From positions 62,001-126,000 of the forward strand of contig NZ_RJUB01000141.1 in NCBI RefSeq assembly GCF_024343615.1: 64,000 nucleotides of DNA, in the 5' to 3' direction. Below the pieces are notes generated by a model, which made no database searches, was not told where the DNA came from, and worked only from the letters and a program-made list of their open reading frames with translations. Position numbers and translations under genes: made by a program. Numbering within the stretch: position 1 is the first letter of the stretch; each line of letters opens with the position of its first letter. This document shows positions 20,417 through 29,330 of this stretch, one piece after another. The DNA comes from Ferruginibacter sp. HRS2-29 (GTDB lineage Bacteria > Bacteroidota > Bacteroidia > Chitinophagales > Chitinophagaceae).

Positions 20417-21223
20417 GCGTTAGTTTTGTTAGTTTAAGGGTGGCTTTAAGTAAACTTAGATAGTATTTTCAATACATGGAAGAGCACTAAGATAATTGCG
20501 TATTTTCCCTATATCTCAATTTTTCTACAATCCAACAAAACCTATACTTATTATTTTTTTTTACCATTCAAAAACGTCAAGGATAATCGTATAAATACTA
20601 TGGTGTTTATACCAATAAGAGTTAACACACAACAAGAAAATGGACGACTTGAACTTTTTGGAATACTCATAACACATTTAAATACATTCAAGTAATGCCT
20701 AAGTATTCTTAATAGATGGTTTTTGCCCGTGAAAGATCTTTACACTCCAAAACCAATGCTAACATGATACCTGGCTGCGAGTAATCTGACTTTCTGCTGT
20801 ATTTTAGAAGGGGTATAGTTGATTCTATAAATATTTTGATATACTCGCTACAGAACATCTTATTTTGTATCTTCATATGCACTTTAGTCCTTGTTTTAGT
20901 TCAAAATGGATCAAATGAATTAGTTCGGTTACACAATCGGTTACATAGGAAAATACTGTCTGGTAAAGATTTGATTTTAAGCGTTATAGTGTTTTGGTTC
21001 GAATCCAATCCGGGTCACAAAAATGAATGTATTTTCAACAGACGCTTATACCATCCGGGTAAGTGTTTTTTTGTATCAGCACCTACCATAAATCACTGCC
21101 AGCACTCTCTTTCCCCCTCCAAAACCATCCCTGTTTTCGCCTGATTTTGCCCAAACAAGATATCCCGGTCTGGGGGCGTTCCGACAGACAGTAAAAAAGT
21201 GACCCCATTCTTTAACTAACGGT
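20417..21223. other. Gene-free AT-rich stretch between the RHS cluster and the DUF6265 gene
   Basis: This is the only gap over 400 nt in the window. A frame at 20836-21144 (+) is open for 102 codons, but it has no recognisable domain and runs through the tRNA-like fragment, so I do not call it. Besides that fragment I see no paired repeat and no strong terminator. The promoter of the RHS cluster is expected in the left 100 nt, but I could not find a convincing TAnnTTTG match there. Confidence 0.6.
20993..21019 (+). other. tRNA 3'-end fragment (T-arm plus acceptor strand), candidate att scar
   Basis: The bases read as the last third of a tRNA. A T-loop TTCGAAT (20998-21004) is flanked by a stem TTTGG/CCAAT (four pairs, one mismatch). 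Then come seven acceptor bases CCGGGTC (21010-21016), a discriminator A, and CA. The matching 5' acceptor strand (GACCCGG) and the D and anticodon arms are absent in the preceding 80 nt. Integrases of islands and phages commonly use tRNA 3' ends as attachment sites and leave such a copy at the far end of the element. In this orientation the element would lie to the left, where the RHS cluster is. Confidence 0.55.
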
Positions 21224-21694
21224 CTAGCGTACACGCTTCATAGGAAAAGTCTGTACAGAAGTTTTCCCATCCCTGGTTCCAGAAATTTCAGCCACGAGAG
21301 AATCAGGCCTTACCAACCGGTAAGAAATGCGCTGGGGAAAATCGTGTTCCTTATTTTCAAATAAAAGTTCGCCGGCTTGGCCTTGAATTTCTTCGAAACT
21401 TACAGGCTTTCCGTCATTTTGCCCTGTAACAACAGGGATAAAAAAGAGAATATTTTCTTTCTGCAGCAGCTGCACTTTTTCCAATACAACAGTATCCCCT
21501 GCCTTTATCTTATAACTTTTACCTGCTAATTCGTTATCATTGATCTTGATCCAGCTTTCGTATATATCGCCGTTGTGCCGGTGATTCACCCAGGTACCAA
21601 CCAGCCATTCCGCTTTGTGAGCGGCCAGTCGAAAAATGAATGAACTGCAGAATAAAATGGAGCTGACAGCAAAAATTAAAAATTTTATTTTCAT
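21224..21694 (-). CDS. DUF6265 family secreted protein
   Basis: The start is placed at the Met of MKIKFLIFAVSSILFCSSFI, because the longer frame adds 14 residues in front of the signal peptide. The mature part matches the DUF6265 pattern by eye: WLVGTWVNHRHNG near the start, ESWIKINDNELAGKSY, then ENKEHDFPQRISYRLVRPDS and a closing EISGTRDGK...FPMKR. This is a lipocalin-like small beta-barrel family of about 150 residues, common in Bacteroidota; its function is unknown. The gene stands alone on the minus strand, with the GH2 gene upstream in the same direction. Confidence 0.85.
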   Translation of the reverse strand: MKIKFLIFAVSSILFCSSFIFRLAAHKAEWLVGTWVNHRHNGDIYESWIKINDNELAGKSYKIKAGDTVVLEKVQLLQKENILFFIPVVTGQNDGKPVSFEEIQGQAGELLFENKEHDFPQRISYRLVRPDSLVAEISGTRDGKTSVQTFPMKRVR

Positions 21695-21763
21695 GTGAGA
21701 TAATTTAACAGCTAACTGAAGATAGCATTTCACCAAGACACTAAACGAGGTATGTAAAAAACA

Positions 21764-21798
21764 TAATTCGTAATTCGTAATTCGTAATTCGTAATTTT
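21764..21798. repeat. Tandem 7-bp repeat (TAATTCG x4)
   Basis: Four perfect tandem copies of TAATTCG plus a partial fifth lie immediately beyond the stop codon of the GH2 gene. The same word, with its inverse, forms the hairpin at 58017-58111, and both TAATTCG-like and inverse words occur near 44720. Here only one orientation is present, so no hairpin forms. Confidence 0.85.
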
Positions 21799-23621
21799 TA
21801 ATACTTAGTTTTTATTCTATCATAATAATTCTTCAACGTAAAAAACGCCTTCTTCTTCTTCCCTGTTTCCGATATCAATCCTTTCCTGTTCCAGAAATCC
21901 TGGTACACAGGATGCGGACGGCGTGGCGAACGAAAATCGACCAGTATCCATGGCGTCATTCCGCGAAGGCCGGGAATCGCACTCAGCATTTTGAATTGAT
22001 TCTGGTACAGCAACTCCTGAAACTCTTCGCTCCACCTGGTGGCATCATCGGCATGAAAACCGCCCAATGCATCCGCACCAAATTCGGTGATGATGACCGG
22101 TTTGTTGAATTTCACATCGAACCTGTAATCCAGCATCCCTTTGGTGTCGCTGAAATACCAGCCCGCATATTCGTTGAAACTCACCAGGTCGATCTGGTCG
22201 CCCAGCGGATCTTCTATCACGATGATATTATCCTTGCGATGCACTTCCAGCGCTGCTGCCACGAGCCTGGTATCATCGAGTGAGCGGGCATGCGCCACCA
22301 GTTTACCCATAAAAATATTTCGTGGTTCACTGATGGGCGTTTCGTTTCCAACCGACCACACGATCACGCTTGCCCGGTTTTTATCTCTCGTAACAAGATC
22401 CGTCAGCTGTTGTTGAGCGTTGAGGTAAGTGGCGGGATTTTGCCATGAAATGGTCCAGTACACCGGCACTTCGGCCCAAACCAGCAGCCCCATTTCATCG
22501 GCCAGTTTCAGCATTTGTTCGCTGTGCGGATAATGCGCCAGGCGCACGTAATTACAACCCAGTTCTTTTGCCCATTGCAACAGCATGCGCATATCGGCTT
22601 CACCACGGAGGCGGCCGGGGATCAGCGGATTTTCATCGTGCATCGAGATGCCCCTTAAGAAAACCGGTTTGCCATTCAGCAGTATATCCTGCCCTTTGGT
22701 ATCGATAGAACGAAAACCGATCCTGTCTGAAATGCTGTCACCCGCACCGGTGATACGCACATCGTACAACTTCGGATCTTCCGGCGACCAGTACTGCAAT
22801 TTTTTTACAGGAAAATTTATTAACGCCCTGCCTGATGTGTCTGTCGTGATCGTTTTTGCAATACCTGCTTCTGCTATCTGTACCGTCACCGTTTGTTTTC
22901 CGGCAGCAGATAGCTGTACATACCCCTGAATGCTGCCAGGGGTTGATTTTGCCAACTGCAGCTTATAATCTGCTATGTAAGTTGAAGGCAATTCCACCAA
23001 CAGTACATCGCGGGTGATACCGCCATAATTCCACCAGTCTGTGTTCACCGTTGGTATCTCATCCGCATGGCGGGTATTGTCGGCTTTCACCACTACCACA
23101 TTATCACCTTGTTTCAACTGCCCGGTCACTTCAAATTGAAACGGCGTAAAACCGCCTTTGTGTGTGCCGAGCTTTTTACCATTTAAATAAACCTGCGCTT
23201 CATAATTGACCGCCCCGAAATAAAGGAAGTATTTTTTCCCTTCTTTTGGCGCAGCAACAAATTTGCGCCGAAGCCAGACAGTGCCTTCATAGAGCTGCAG
23301 CCTTTCAGCCTGTGAGTTCCAGTCGCCGGGGATCTTCATTGTTGGTGAAAGATCGAAATCGTACTCGATGAGCTCGCTTTTGTTCACCTGTTTCCTGTTG
23401 TCGTAATAACCGCCTTTACCGGAAGCTGACTGATCGAAAGGTTGCCGGCGGTAATCATAAAAACCGGTTTCGTAGGGATCTATGATGTAGTTCCAGCGGC
23501 CGTTGAGGGAGATGGAATTTCTGCCGTAAATATTTTGTAAGGCAGAAGGCGTCTGAGCGTTTGTCGTTATGGTAATGAAAAAGACAAGGCTGAGAATGCT
23601 GAATATTTTTGTAGAAGACAT
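21798..23621 (-). CDS. Glycoside hydrolase family 2 (beta-glucuronidase/galactosidase-like)
   Basis: The start is set at the Met of MSSTKIFSILSLVFFITITT, which opens a signal peptide; 86 extra codons upstream are not protein-like. The layout is that of GH2: an N-terminal sugar-binding jelly roll (SLNGRWNYIIDPYETGFYDY), an Ig-like middle domain, then the TIM barrel (LRGISMHDENP, YVRLAHYPHSE). The general acid/base Glu lies in WSVGNET (about residue 426) and the likely nucleophile Glu in ITEFGAD (about 511). At 607 residues it has the length of beta-glucuronidases rather than the 1000-residue LacZ type. It is probably periplasmic. The exact substrate cannot be read from the sequence. The gene is monocistronic and divergent from ung. 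Confidence 0.9.
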   Translation of the reverse strand: MSSTKIFSILSLVFFITITTNAQTPSALQNIYGRNSISLNGRWNYIIDPYETGFYDYRRQPFDQSASGKGGYYDNRKQVNKSELIEYDFDLSPTMKIPGDWNSQAERLQLYEGTVWLRRKFVAAPKEGKKYFLYFGAVNYEAQVYLNGKKLGTHKGGFTPFQFEVTGQLKQGDNVVVVKADNTRHADEIPTVNTDWWNYGGITRDVLLVELPSTYIADYKLQLAKSTPGSIQGYVQLSAAGKQTVTVQIAEAGIAKTITTDTSGRALINFPVKKLQYWSPEDPKLYDVRITGAGDSISDRIGFRSIDTKGQDILLNGKPVFLRGISMHDENPLIPGRLRGEADMRMLLQWAKELGCNYVRLAHYPHSEQMLKLADEMGLLVWAEVPVYWTISWQNPATYLNAQQQLTDLVTRDKNRASVIVWSVGNETPISEPRNIFMGKLVAHARSLDDTRLVAAALEVHRKDNIIVIEDPLGDQIDLVSFNEYAGWYFSDTKGMLDYRFDVKFNKPVIITEFGADALGGFHADDATRWSEEFQELLYQNQFKMLSAIPGLRGMTPWILVDFRSPRRPHPVYQDFWNRKGLISETGKKKKAFFTLKNYYDRIKTKY

Positions 23622-23660
23622 GCGATAGTTTTGAGCATGACAATATACACAAAAATCTGA

Positions 23661-23754
23661 ACCACAAAGAAACAGGCAGCACAGAATAACACCGAGGTGA
23701 ATACAACGATGCTTAGCCTCTGTGTAACCCTGTGCTCTCCACTCCTCTGTGGTT
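23661..23754. repeat. Imperfect inverted repeat between divergent GH2 and ung
   Basis: The left arm 23661-23697 (ACCACAAAGAAACAGGCAGC onward) pairs loosely with the right arm 23717-23754 (ends CTCTGTGGTT). About 70% of positions match. It lies between two genes that point away from each other, so it cannot be the terminator of either. Confidence 0.6.
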
Positions 23755-23810
23755 TTATATCTGTGGTTCCAAAATTGTATATTGCAATCTATATCATCAA
23801 CAACAGCAGC

Positions 23811-24494
23811 ATGGACGTTCAGATTCATCCCTCGTGGAAAGAAGTTTTGAAAGATGAATTCAGCAAGCCATATTTCCAACAGATCGTCACTTTCCTGAAA
23901 ACGGAAAAGGCTTTACAGAAAACGATCTATCCACCGGGGCCGCTCATATTTAATGCATTCAATCAAACCCCTTTCGATAAAGTGAAAGTGGTGATCCTCG
24001 GCCAGGATCCTTATCACGGGCCCAACCAGGCGCATGGCCTGAGCTTTTCTGTGCAAAATGGCATCAAGCCACCACCATCGCTGGTGAATATTTTCAAGGA
24101 GATACAAAAAGATATCGGTATTGACATGCCGGTGGGCTACGGCAATCTTACTTCATGGGCGCAACAGGGTGTATTACTGCTGAATGCTGCGCTGACAGTG
24201 AGAGCCGGCGAACCTTTCAGTCATGCCAAATACGGCTGGGCCGAATTTACCGATGCGGTGATACAGACCATTTCCGACAAAAAAGAAAATGTGGTATTTC
24301 TTCTCTGGGGAAAATTTGCCCAGGAAAAACAGGCATTGATTGACGAAACAAAACATCATGTGCTGAAAGCAGCCCACCCCTCTCCTTTTTCTGCCGACAA
24401 AGGCTTCTTCGGATCGAAACATTTTTCAAAAACGAATGAATTGCTGATGAAAGACGGACTGGCACCGATAGATTGGAAATTATTAACACCCTAA
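23811..24494 (+). CDS. ung: Uracil-DNA glycosylase
   Basis: This cytoplasmic base-excision-repair enzyme removes uracil from DNA. The family 1 motifs are intact: the water-activating motif GQDPYHG at about residue 64 with the catalytic Asp, the uracil-binding SFSVQNG region, [12 protein letters not shown], and the DNA-intercalating [11 protein letters not shown] loop near the C-terminus. The start is placed at ATG 23811 (MDVQIHPSW), which gives 227 residues, the usual bacterial Ung length; an upstream in-frame start at 23697 would add 38 unrelated residues. The next gene, plsC, starts 82 nt later behind a strong hairpin, so the two may not share a transcript. Confidence 0.97.
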   Translation: MDVQIHPSWKEVLKDEFSKPYFQQIVTFLKTEKALQKTIYPPGPLIFNAFNQTPFDKVKVVILGQDPYHGPNQAHGLSFSVQNGIKPPPSLVNIFKEIQKDIGIDMPVGYGNLTSWAQQGVLLLNAALTVRAGEPFSHAKYGWAEFTDAVIQTISDKKENVVFLLWGKFAQEKQALIDETKHHVLKAAHPSPFSADKGFFGSKHFSKTNELLMKDGLAPIDWKLLTP

Positions 24495-24496
24495 AT

Positions 24497-24576
24497 ATCT
24501 ATGATGTATGATCTATGATGTATGATCTTTAGAACATGCTTTATAGATCATACATCATAGATCATACATCACAGAT
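24497..24576. repeat. Word hairpin (ATGATGTATGATCT type) between ung and plsC
   Basis: The arms 24497-24528 and 24545-24576 are 32 nt each and match at 31 of 32 positions with a 16-nt loop. Each arm consists of the word ATCTATGATGTATG repeated twice. The right arm ends at the base before the plsC ATG, so the plsC start would be tied up at the foot of the hairpin if both lie on one transcript. Related words recur at 48159-48279 and 63884-63967. Confidence 0.92.
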
Positions 24577-25299
24577 ATGAGAAATATTTTCGCCCGCATC
24601 TGGGCACTCTGGGGCATCATCAGTTTTATCAGCACTTTCCTGTTGATATTTATTCCTTCGATGATAGCCTACCTCATCAAAGACCCGCTGAAAAGCCAGC
24701 GGTACTTCATCTATGTATCAAGGATCTGGATGAACGTGTGGTTGCGGCTGATCGCCTGCCCGGTGAAGATCTCCGGCAGGGAAAATTTCGCCCCGGGCGA
24801 AAATTATGTGGTAGTGTTCAATCACAATGCATTGCTGGATGTGCCTTTATCTGCACCATATGTACCGGGCGCCAATAAGACAATCGCCAAGAAATCGTTC
24901 GCCAAAGTACCGCTGTTCGGATTGTTTTACACAAAAGGTTCGGTGCTGGTCGATCGAAAAAGTGAACAAAGCAGGGTAAAAAGTTATGAAGCCATGAAGC
25001 AGGTACTGAGAATGGGAATGCACATGTGTATTTACCCGGAAGGTACCCGCAACCGCACGGATCAGCCGCTGAAACAATTTTACGATGGCGCCTTCAAACT
25101 TTCTGTAGATGCACAAAAAAAGGTATTACCCTGTGTGATAAAAGGCACTTCCAAAGCGATGCCGATACACCAATCATTTTATCTTTTGCCCACCCGGCTG
25201 AGCATGGATTTTCTCCCGCCGGTATCCCCTGAAGGACTGGATGCGAAAGCGCTGAAGGAAAAAGTGTATCATGTAATGCTGAATGAGTATACAAAATGA
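24577..25299 (+). CDS. plsC: 1-acyl-sn-glycerol-3-phosphate acyltransferase (PlsC family)
   Basis: This inner-membrane enzyme acylates lysophosphatidic acid in phospholipid synthesis. A hydrophobic N-terminus (about residues 10-40) anchors it. The acyltransferase motifs are present: HxxxxD as NHNALLD at about residue 85, the FARKVP-like glycerophosphate block as KKSFAKVPLFG, YPEGTRNR as the third block at about 150, and a Pro-bearing VLPCVIKG block. The length of 240 residues is typical. No Shine-Dalgarno sequence is visible because the hairpin abuts the start. Its convergent neighbour is lptD. Confidence 0.93.
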   Translation: MRNIFARIWALWGIISFISTFLLIFIPSMIAYLIKDPLKSQRYFIYVSRIWMNVWLRLIACPVKISGRENFAPGENYVVVFNHNALLDVPLSAPYVPGANKTIAKKSFAKVPLFGLFYTKGSVLVDRKSEQSRVKSYEAMKQVLRMGMHMCIYPEGTRNRTDQPLKQFYDGAFKLSVDAQKKVLPCVIKGTSKAMPIHQSFYLLPTRLSMDFLPPVSPEGLDAKALKEKVYHVMLNEYTK

Positions 25300-25401
25300 C
25301 GACAGACGACCGTACACAGTTTATCGAAGTGAAACGCTTAGCTGTAAATAAATGATCCATCGTTTGTGGCCTGTTGTCCGTCGTCCGTAGTCTGTTGTCA
25401 G
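25297..25401. repeat. Loose inverted word repeat between convergent plsC and lptD
   Basis: The left segment GACGACAGACGACCG (25299 onward) and the right segment TCCGTCGTCCGTAGTCTG (25377 onward) are inverse versions of a GACGAC/GTCCGT word. The match is interrupted, so pairing is partial. It lies between two converging gene ends and probably terminates both. Confidence 0.5.
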
Positions 25402-25404
25402 CTT

Positions 25405-28188
25405 TTAGTTCCCAATGAAATACCTCGTCCTGTTCACTTTCAGATCGCGTAGCATGGGCGATTTTGGACTGATGTTGATGGTAAAATAACGCTGCCTGTC
25501 GGAGCGGGAAACGTTGATGGTCATCTGCCAGCAATGCATTTCCCTCGAGAGATACATGCTGAGCAATCCCAGTTGCTTTTGAGTGATGTTGAAAGACCCG
25601 TTCATCCCCAGTTTCCACTTTGGCGTAAGGTTGATCGAGCCGTTGAAAGTGACGTCCTGGTTGAAATCGACGGTTGATTTGTTGCTGCTTTCGATATAAT
25701 TTCTGCCGAAACGTAATGAATACGAAAAGTCTACGCTCCACGGAATGCTGAAATCCACGAACTCACCCGGATTGTTGCGGATATAGGCCGCTTCCTGTTC
25801 GTAATCGTTGAGCGGCATACCGATGGCTCCTGCATTTTGCTGTAGCGTATTCTGATCGGTGAGTTCGGAACTGGTCTGTTTTGATTTATCGCCCCCTTTG
25901 AAACCGCTTTGCAAAGACACACTTCCCGAAGTAAGTGTACCAAGCGATAACGGCCTGTTTGCCCACACCAGTTTATCCAATCTCTTTCCGTTAACGTTTC
26001 GCTGGTAAGGATCGAACGTAGCACCGGCTGTAAGATTTATTTTTTCAAAAAGGTTGCTGCGGGCAGATAACGTGAGCGGCGATAACCGGAACGAATCTGC
26101 CAGGAAGTTGTACGAACCATCGAGGCGCAAACCATCGATGATGGTGATCTTCTTCAGCCCGCCATTGCTGGTGTCTTTCTTACTGCGCACTTTCATTGAA
26201 ATATTATTGTCGATACTGAAACTCATCCCGCCAAACTCCCCGCGGCTGTAAGCACCGTAAATGCTTCTTTCATATTTGGAAACGTAATCGGAATCATTCA
26301 GTGAGTTGATCCTCGTTTTGTAGAAACTGGCTTTTGCCATGTCGGGTTTGTAACTCATCGATAAGGAAGGCCGTATCTCATGGCGGATGGCCTGTACCTT
26401 ACTGCTCTTTTTGAAACTGTACATACCGAAGATACGGGTGGTAGCGCTGAGGCTGAACGACATTTCACGGGCTGTATAGAAACCCTGCTTACGCGTAGTG
26501 ATCGTCGTGTCCAGCACATCATTCCAGGTCCTGAACGTTTGCTCCATGTACCATCTTTCGGAATAGCTGATACCCGGCGATACCTGGAACACCCCCATCT
26601 GCGGAAGCGAAAGTGTGATCGGCACCGTGTGGCTGGCACCCCACTGCAGGTTGTCTTTTATCTGCTGCACGATACGCTTGGCCGTATCTACAAAAAAAGT
26701 CTGGCTCTTGGTATTGGTAGTAAGCCCTACTCCAAGATTTTCATACCATTTGTATTCTCCTATAAAATCTTCATTTTTCCTGCGGAAAGGATAAAGCGTC
26801 ACCAGGTTGAATGCTACATCCGGGATATTGAGGTTGATGACACCACTGTTGGTATTCTGGCTATGGTTGGCACTGATGATGACATTATAAGGCTTGTCTT
26901 TCCATGTTTTGGAATAAGCGATGGAAGACTGCATCTGGTTGGTGAAATTCTGCGTAGCATTATTCGGCACCAGTTGGTTGTATTTGGAGCTACCTGCACG
27001 CACACTGGCCGTGAAAGTCACGCCCGGCCTTGCTTTCGTATCCATCGTATGCGACCAGTTGATGAATACTGTACGGGTGGAAGGCAGATCGAGCGGTTTT
27101 GTTTTTTGAATATCCAGCGAAAGGTTTCCCTGGTAATGATACCGCTTGTAGTACCGCGGATTTACATTCACCGCCCATCCTCCGTAAGAATATAGAGTTC
27201 CGGTTGTGATGACATCCCAATTGGGGCTGATCACTTTATAATAACCCAATCGTTCGAGGGAGATACCGTATTGATCGCTGGCCGCGAATGTTGGTGCCAG
27301 CAAACCCGAATGCCTCCCCTGCGCCAGCGGGTAAATACCGAATGGCAATACGATGGGAACAGGTACCCCTTCAAACTCCGGATGCACCGGCCCGCTGAAA
27401 GCCATTTTTTGGGAAATGAATTTGATCTTATGGCTGACAAATGCAAAGTGCGGTGTATCGAGGTTACAGGTGGTGAATTTGGAATCGAGGGCATAGAATA
27501 CATCCTTCCCTACTTTTTTGATGGTTTTACCCGAAACAAATATTTCTCCCTGCTGTGTATAAGTTCCTTTGGTAATTCCTTTCAGCGTTCGCATATCAAA
27601 CACGATACTGTCCATCACGGCTTTAAAATCGGGCTGGTTGAAGGAAACGAAAGAAATCACTTTGCCGGTACTATCCCTCACCAGGTGTGCACGCACCAGT
27701 CCTGTCTGCTGATCGTATTCGATTTCCGGGGCGCCCAATTCGTTGTCTGTATATTTAATGGAAGATGTTTTTCCGTAGAGGTACATTTTTTTGGTAGGCA
27801 CATCCAGCACCATCGAATCATCGGCATGGTACACTACTGGTCCATTGAGCGAATCTTTGGATATCCTGTAAAGGGAAAAACTGTCAACAGTATTTTTTTT
27901 GTAAATGGTATCACCCGCAGTAGTGATGGAAAATTTCGAGGTATCCGACTGCAATTTTGAAGGATCGGCCTTTGGAGGAGCCACGGGGAGAATATTTTTT
28001 ACCGGCGGTGAATCCCTGACCGGCAATTGTTTCACCGGGGGGCTATCTGTTACATTAGCAGTTAAACTAATGTGAAAATTAGCGGATCTGTTATTTAATC
28101 CTGTGCTACAATAAGTTAATATTATAAACAGCAGTACGCATAGCCAAGCTAAACTATATTTTGCCTTACCTTTGTTTCTGTTGCTCAT
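25405..28188 (-). CDS. lptD: LPS-assembly protein LptD (OstA-like, Bacteroidota type)
   Basis: LptD with LptE inserts lipopolysaccharide into the outer leaflet of the outer membrane. The protein starts with a membrane-spanning signal segment (LAWLCVLLFIILTYC) and a Pro-rich stretch. A beta-jellyroll OstA domain follows (TKKMYLYGKTSSIKYTDNEL, FNQPDFKAVMDSIVFDMRTL), then a long C-terminal barrel with the LptD hallmark LPFGIYPLAQGRHSGLLAP at about residues 305-325. It ends in RTRYFIGN. The length of 927 residues suits Bacteroidota homologues. It is divergent from the amidase-MlaD-LptA-like run, which supports the assignment. Confidence 0.92.
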   Translation of the reverse strand: MSNRNKGKAKYSLAWLCVLLFIILTYCSTGLNNRSANFHISLTANVTDSPPVKQLPVRDSPPVKNILPVAPPKADPSKLQSDTSKFSITTAGDTIYKKNTVDSFSLYRISKDSLNGPVVYHADDSMVLDVPTKKMYLYGKTSSIKYTDNELGAPEIEYDQQTGLVRAHLVRDSTGKVISFVSFNQPDFKAVMDSIVFDMRTLKGITKGTYTQQGEIFVSGKTIKKVGKDVFYALDSKFTTCNLDTPHFAFVSHKIKFISQKMAFSGPVHPEFEGVPVPIVLPFGIYPLAQGRHSGLLAPTFAASDQYGISLERLGYYKVISPNWDVITTGTLYSYGGWAVNVNPRYYKRYHYQGNLSLDIQKTKPLDLPSTRTVFINWSHTMDTKARPGVTFTASVRAGSSKYNQLVPNNATQNFTNQMQSSIAYSKTWKDKPYNVIISANHSQNTNSGVINLNIPDVAFNLVTLYPFRRKNEDFIGEYKWYENLGVGLTTNTKSQTFFVDTAKRIVQQIKDNLQWGASHTVPITLSLPQMGVFQVSPGISYSERWYMEQTFRTWNDVLDTTITTRKQGFYTAREMSFSLSATTRIFGMYSFKKSSKVQAIRHEIRPSLSMSYKPDMAKASFYKTRINSLNDSDYVSKYERSIYGAYSRGEFGGMSFSIDNNISMKVRSKKDTSNGGLKKITIIDGLRLDGSYNFLADSFRLSPLTLSARSNLFEKINLTAGATFDPYQRNVNGKRLDKLVWANRPLSLGTLTSGSVSLQSGFKGGDKSKQTSSELTDQNTLQQNAGAIGMPLNDYEQEAAYIRNNPGEFVDFSIPWSVDFSYSLRFGRNYIESSNKSTVDFNQDVTFNGSINLTPKWKLGMNGSFNITQKQLGLLSMYLSREMHCWQMTINVSRSDRQRYFTINISPKSPMLRDLKVNRTRYFIGN

Positions 28189-28201
28189 AAGTGTTGAAGT
28201 G

Positions 28202-28209
28202 CAAAAATA
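28202..28209 (-). promoter_or_regulatory. Putative -7 element for lptD
   Basis: On the minus strand the bases read TATTTTTG, an exact match to the Bacteroidota TAnnTTTG -7 consensus, 13 nt ahead of the lptD ATG. No clear TTTG or TTG -33 partner is seen at the usual distance. Confidence 0.4.
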
Positions 28210-28275
28210 GCCATTATAATAAAACTGATTGTTAATTATTGAATTATAACAAAACCCATTAAATACCGGACAAAT

Positions 28276-29232
28276 ATGTTGAATAAAAAAAGACTGATCG
28301 TTCTATCCTTATTTAGTTTTTTTATTACCTCACACCATCTTTCCTTTGCGCAAACTACAAAAAAATTAAAGACCATTGTTGTCGATGCCGGCCACGGAGG
28401 CACAGATGTGGGCGCTACCGGGCAATATGAGAATTCTCTGCGGTCGAAAGAAAAAGATGTGACGCTTGCCATTTCAAAAAAACTGGTTGCCGAGTTGAAA
28501 AAACAGATGCCCGACGTAAATGTGGTGGCTACGCGTACCACGGATATCTATCAGAACCCACGCGAAAAGGCTGATATTGCCAATGATGCGCATGGCGACC
28601 TGTTCCTTTGTATACACGCCGATTCTGGTCCGCTTAAAACCGGCCGCCGCCAGATCGGTAGCCGCGAAGTAACGCGTTACAAGATCACTTACACCGGCAA
28701 AGGCAAAAAGAAGAAAAAACATTCCACTCCTTACCAGGTGACCGAGCCGGTGTATGAATATTATAAACTCCCGCTCACAAGGAAAGGCACGAGTGTGTGG
28801 ATATTCGCTGCACATAAAACCACCGACAAGCTGAAAGCGATCATGAAGGAAGAAGGTGATTTTGAAATTGAAACAAGTTCGGATTCGGCTTATACCACTT
28901 TTGACCCTAACAAACCGGAAGACAGGATCAGGGCGCAGATATATGCCAAAAGGTACCAGGAAAAAAGCAGCAAGCTGGCTAAGATGGTCAACGACGAAAT
29001 TACCGAAACCGGTCGCGAATCACTCGGTGTGAACCAGCGGCAGACGGGTATATGGGTATTACAGGCCACAAATATGCCGGCGATACTGATCGAGACGGGT
29101 TTTATTAACAATCCCGAAGATGAACGCTACCTCAACAGTGAAAAAGGACAGCAGGAACTCGCCGAAGCCATCACCACAGCGGTCATAAAATATAAAAAAG
29201 CCCTCGAAGACGATAAAATATCTGCCAACTAG
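28276..29232 (+). CDS. N-acetylmuramoyl-L-alanine amidase (Amidase_3)
   Basis: This periplasmic zinc enzyme splits the peptide from the glycan of peptidoglycan during cell separation. A signal peptide ends in LSFAQ (about residue 26). The Amidase_3 motifs follow in order: VVDAGHGG (first zinc His, about 40), the zinc Glu in YENSLRSKEKD, FLCIHADSG (third zinc ligand) and ILIETGFINNPEDE with the catalytic Glu. An insertion of about 60 residues after IHAD, containing a Lys-rich patch (KGKKKKKHS), is typical of Bacteroidota homologues. It is divergent from lptD and followed after 98 nt by an MCE gene in the same direction, a gene order expected for an envelope-biogenesis operon. Confidence 0.93.
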   Translation: MLNKKRLIVLSLFSFFITSHHLSFAQTTKKLKTIVVDAGHGGTDVGATGQYENSLRSKEKDVTLAISKKLVAELKKQMPDVNVVATRTTDIYQNPREKADIANDAHGDLFLCIHADSGPLKTGRRQIGSREVTRYKITYTGKGKKKKKHSTPYQVTEPVYEYYKLPLTRKGTSVWIFAAHKTTDKLKAIMKEEGDFEIETSSDSAYTTFDPNKPEDRIRAQIYAKRYQEKSSKLAKMVNDEITETGRESLGVNQRQTGIWVLQATNMPAILIETGFINNPEDERYLNSEKGQQELAEAITTAVIKYKKALEDDKISAN

Positions 29233-29330
29233 GCAATTTTTTTGGCTAAAACTTAATTTTGGCTAACAAATTGGTTAATACCAATCATTACCGACAGGTA
29301 CGAACCAAATCATCATCAAAACTATAACAG

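Noticed and set aside
20943..21019. A complete tRNA gene at the T-arm fragment
   Set aside because: No D arm, anticodon arm or 5' acceptor strand GACCCGG is present upstream; only the 3' third exists.
20836..21144. A 102-codon plus-strand frame in the gene-free stretch
   Set aside because: It starts with a hydrophobic stretch but passes straight through the tRNA-like fragment, has no homologous feel, and lacks a promoter match.
26380..27195. A 271-codon plus-strand frame within lptD
   Set aside because: Antisense shadow of a clear lptD; no signal peptide or domain pattern.
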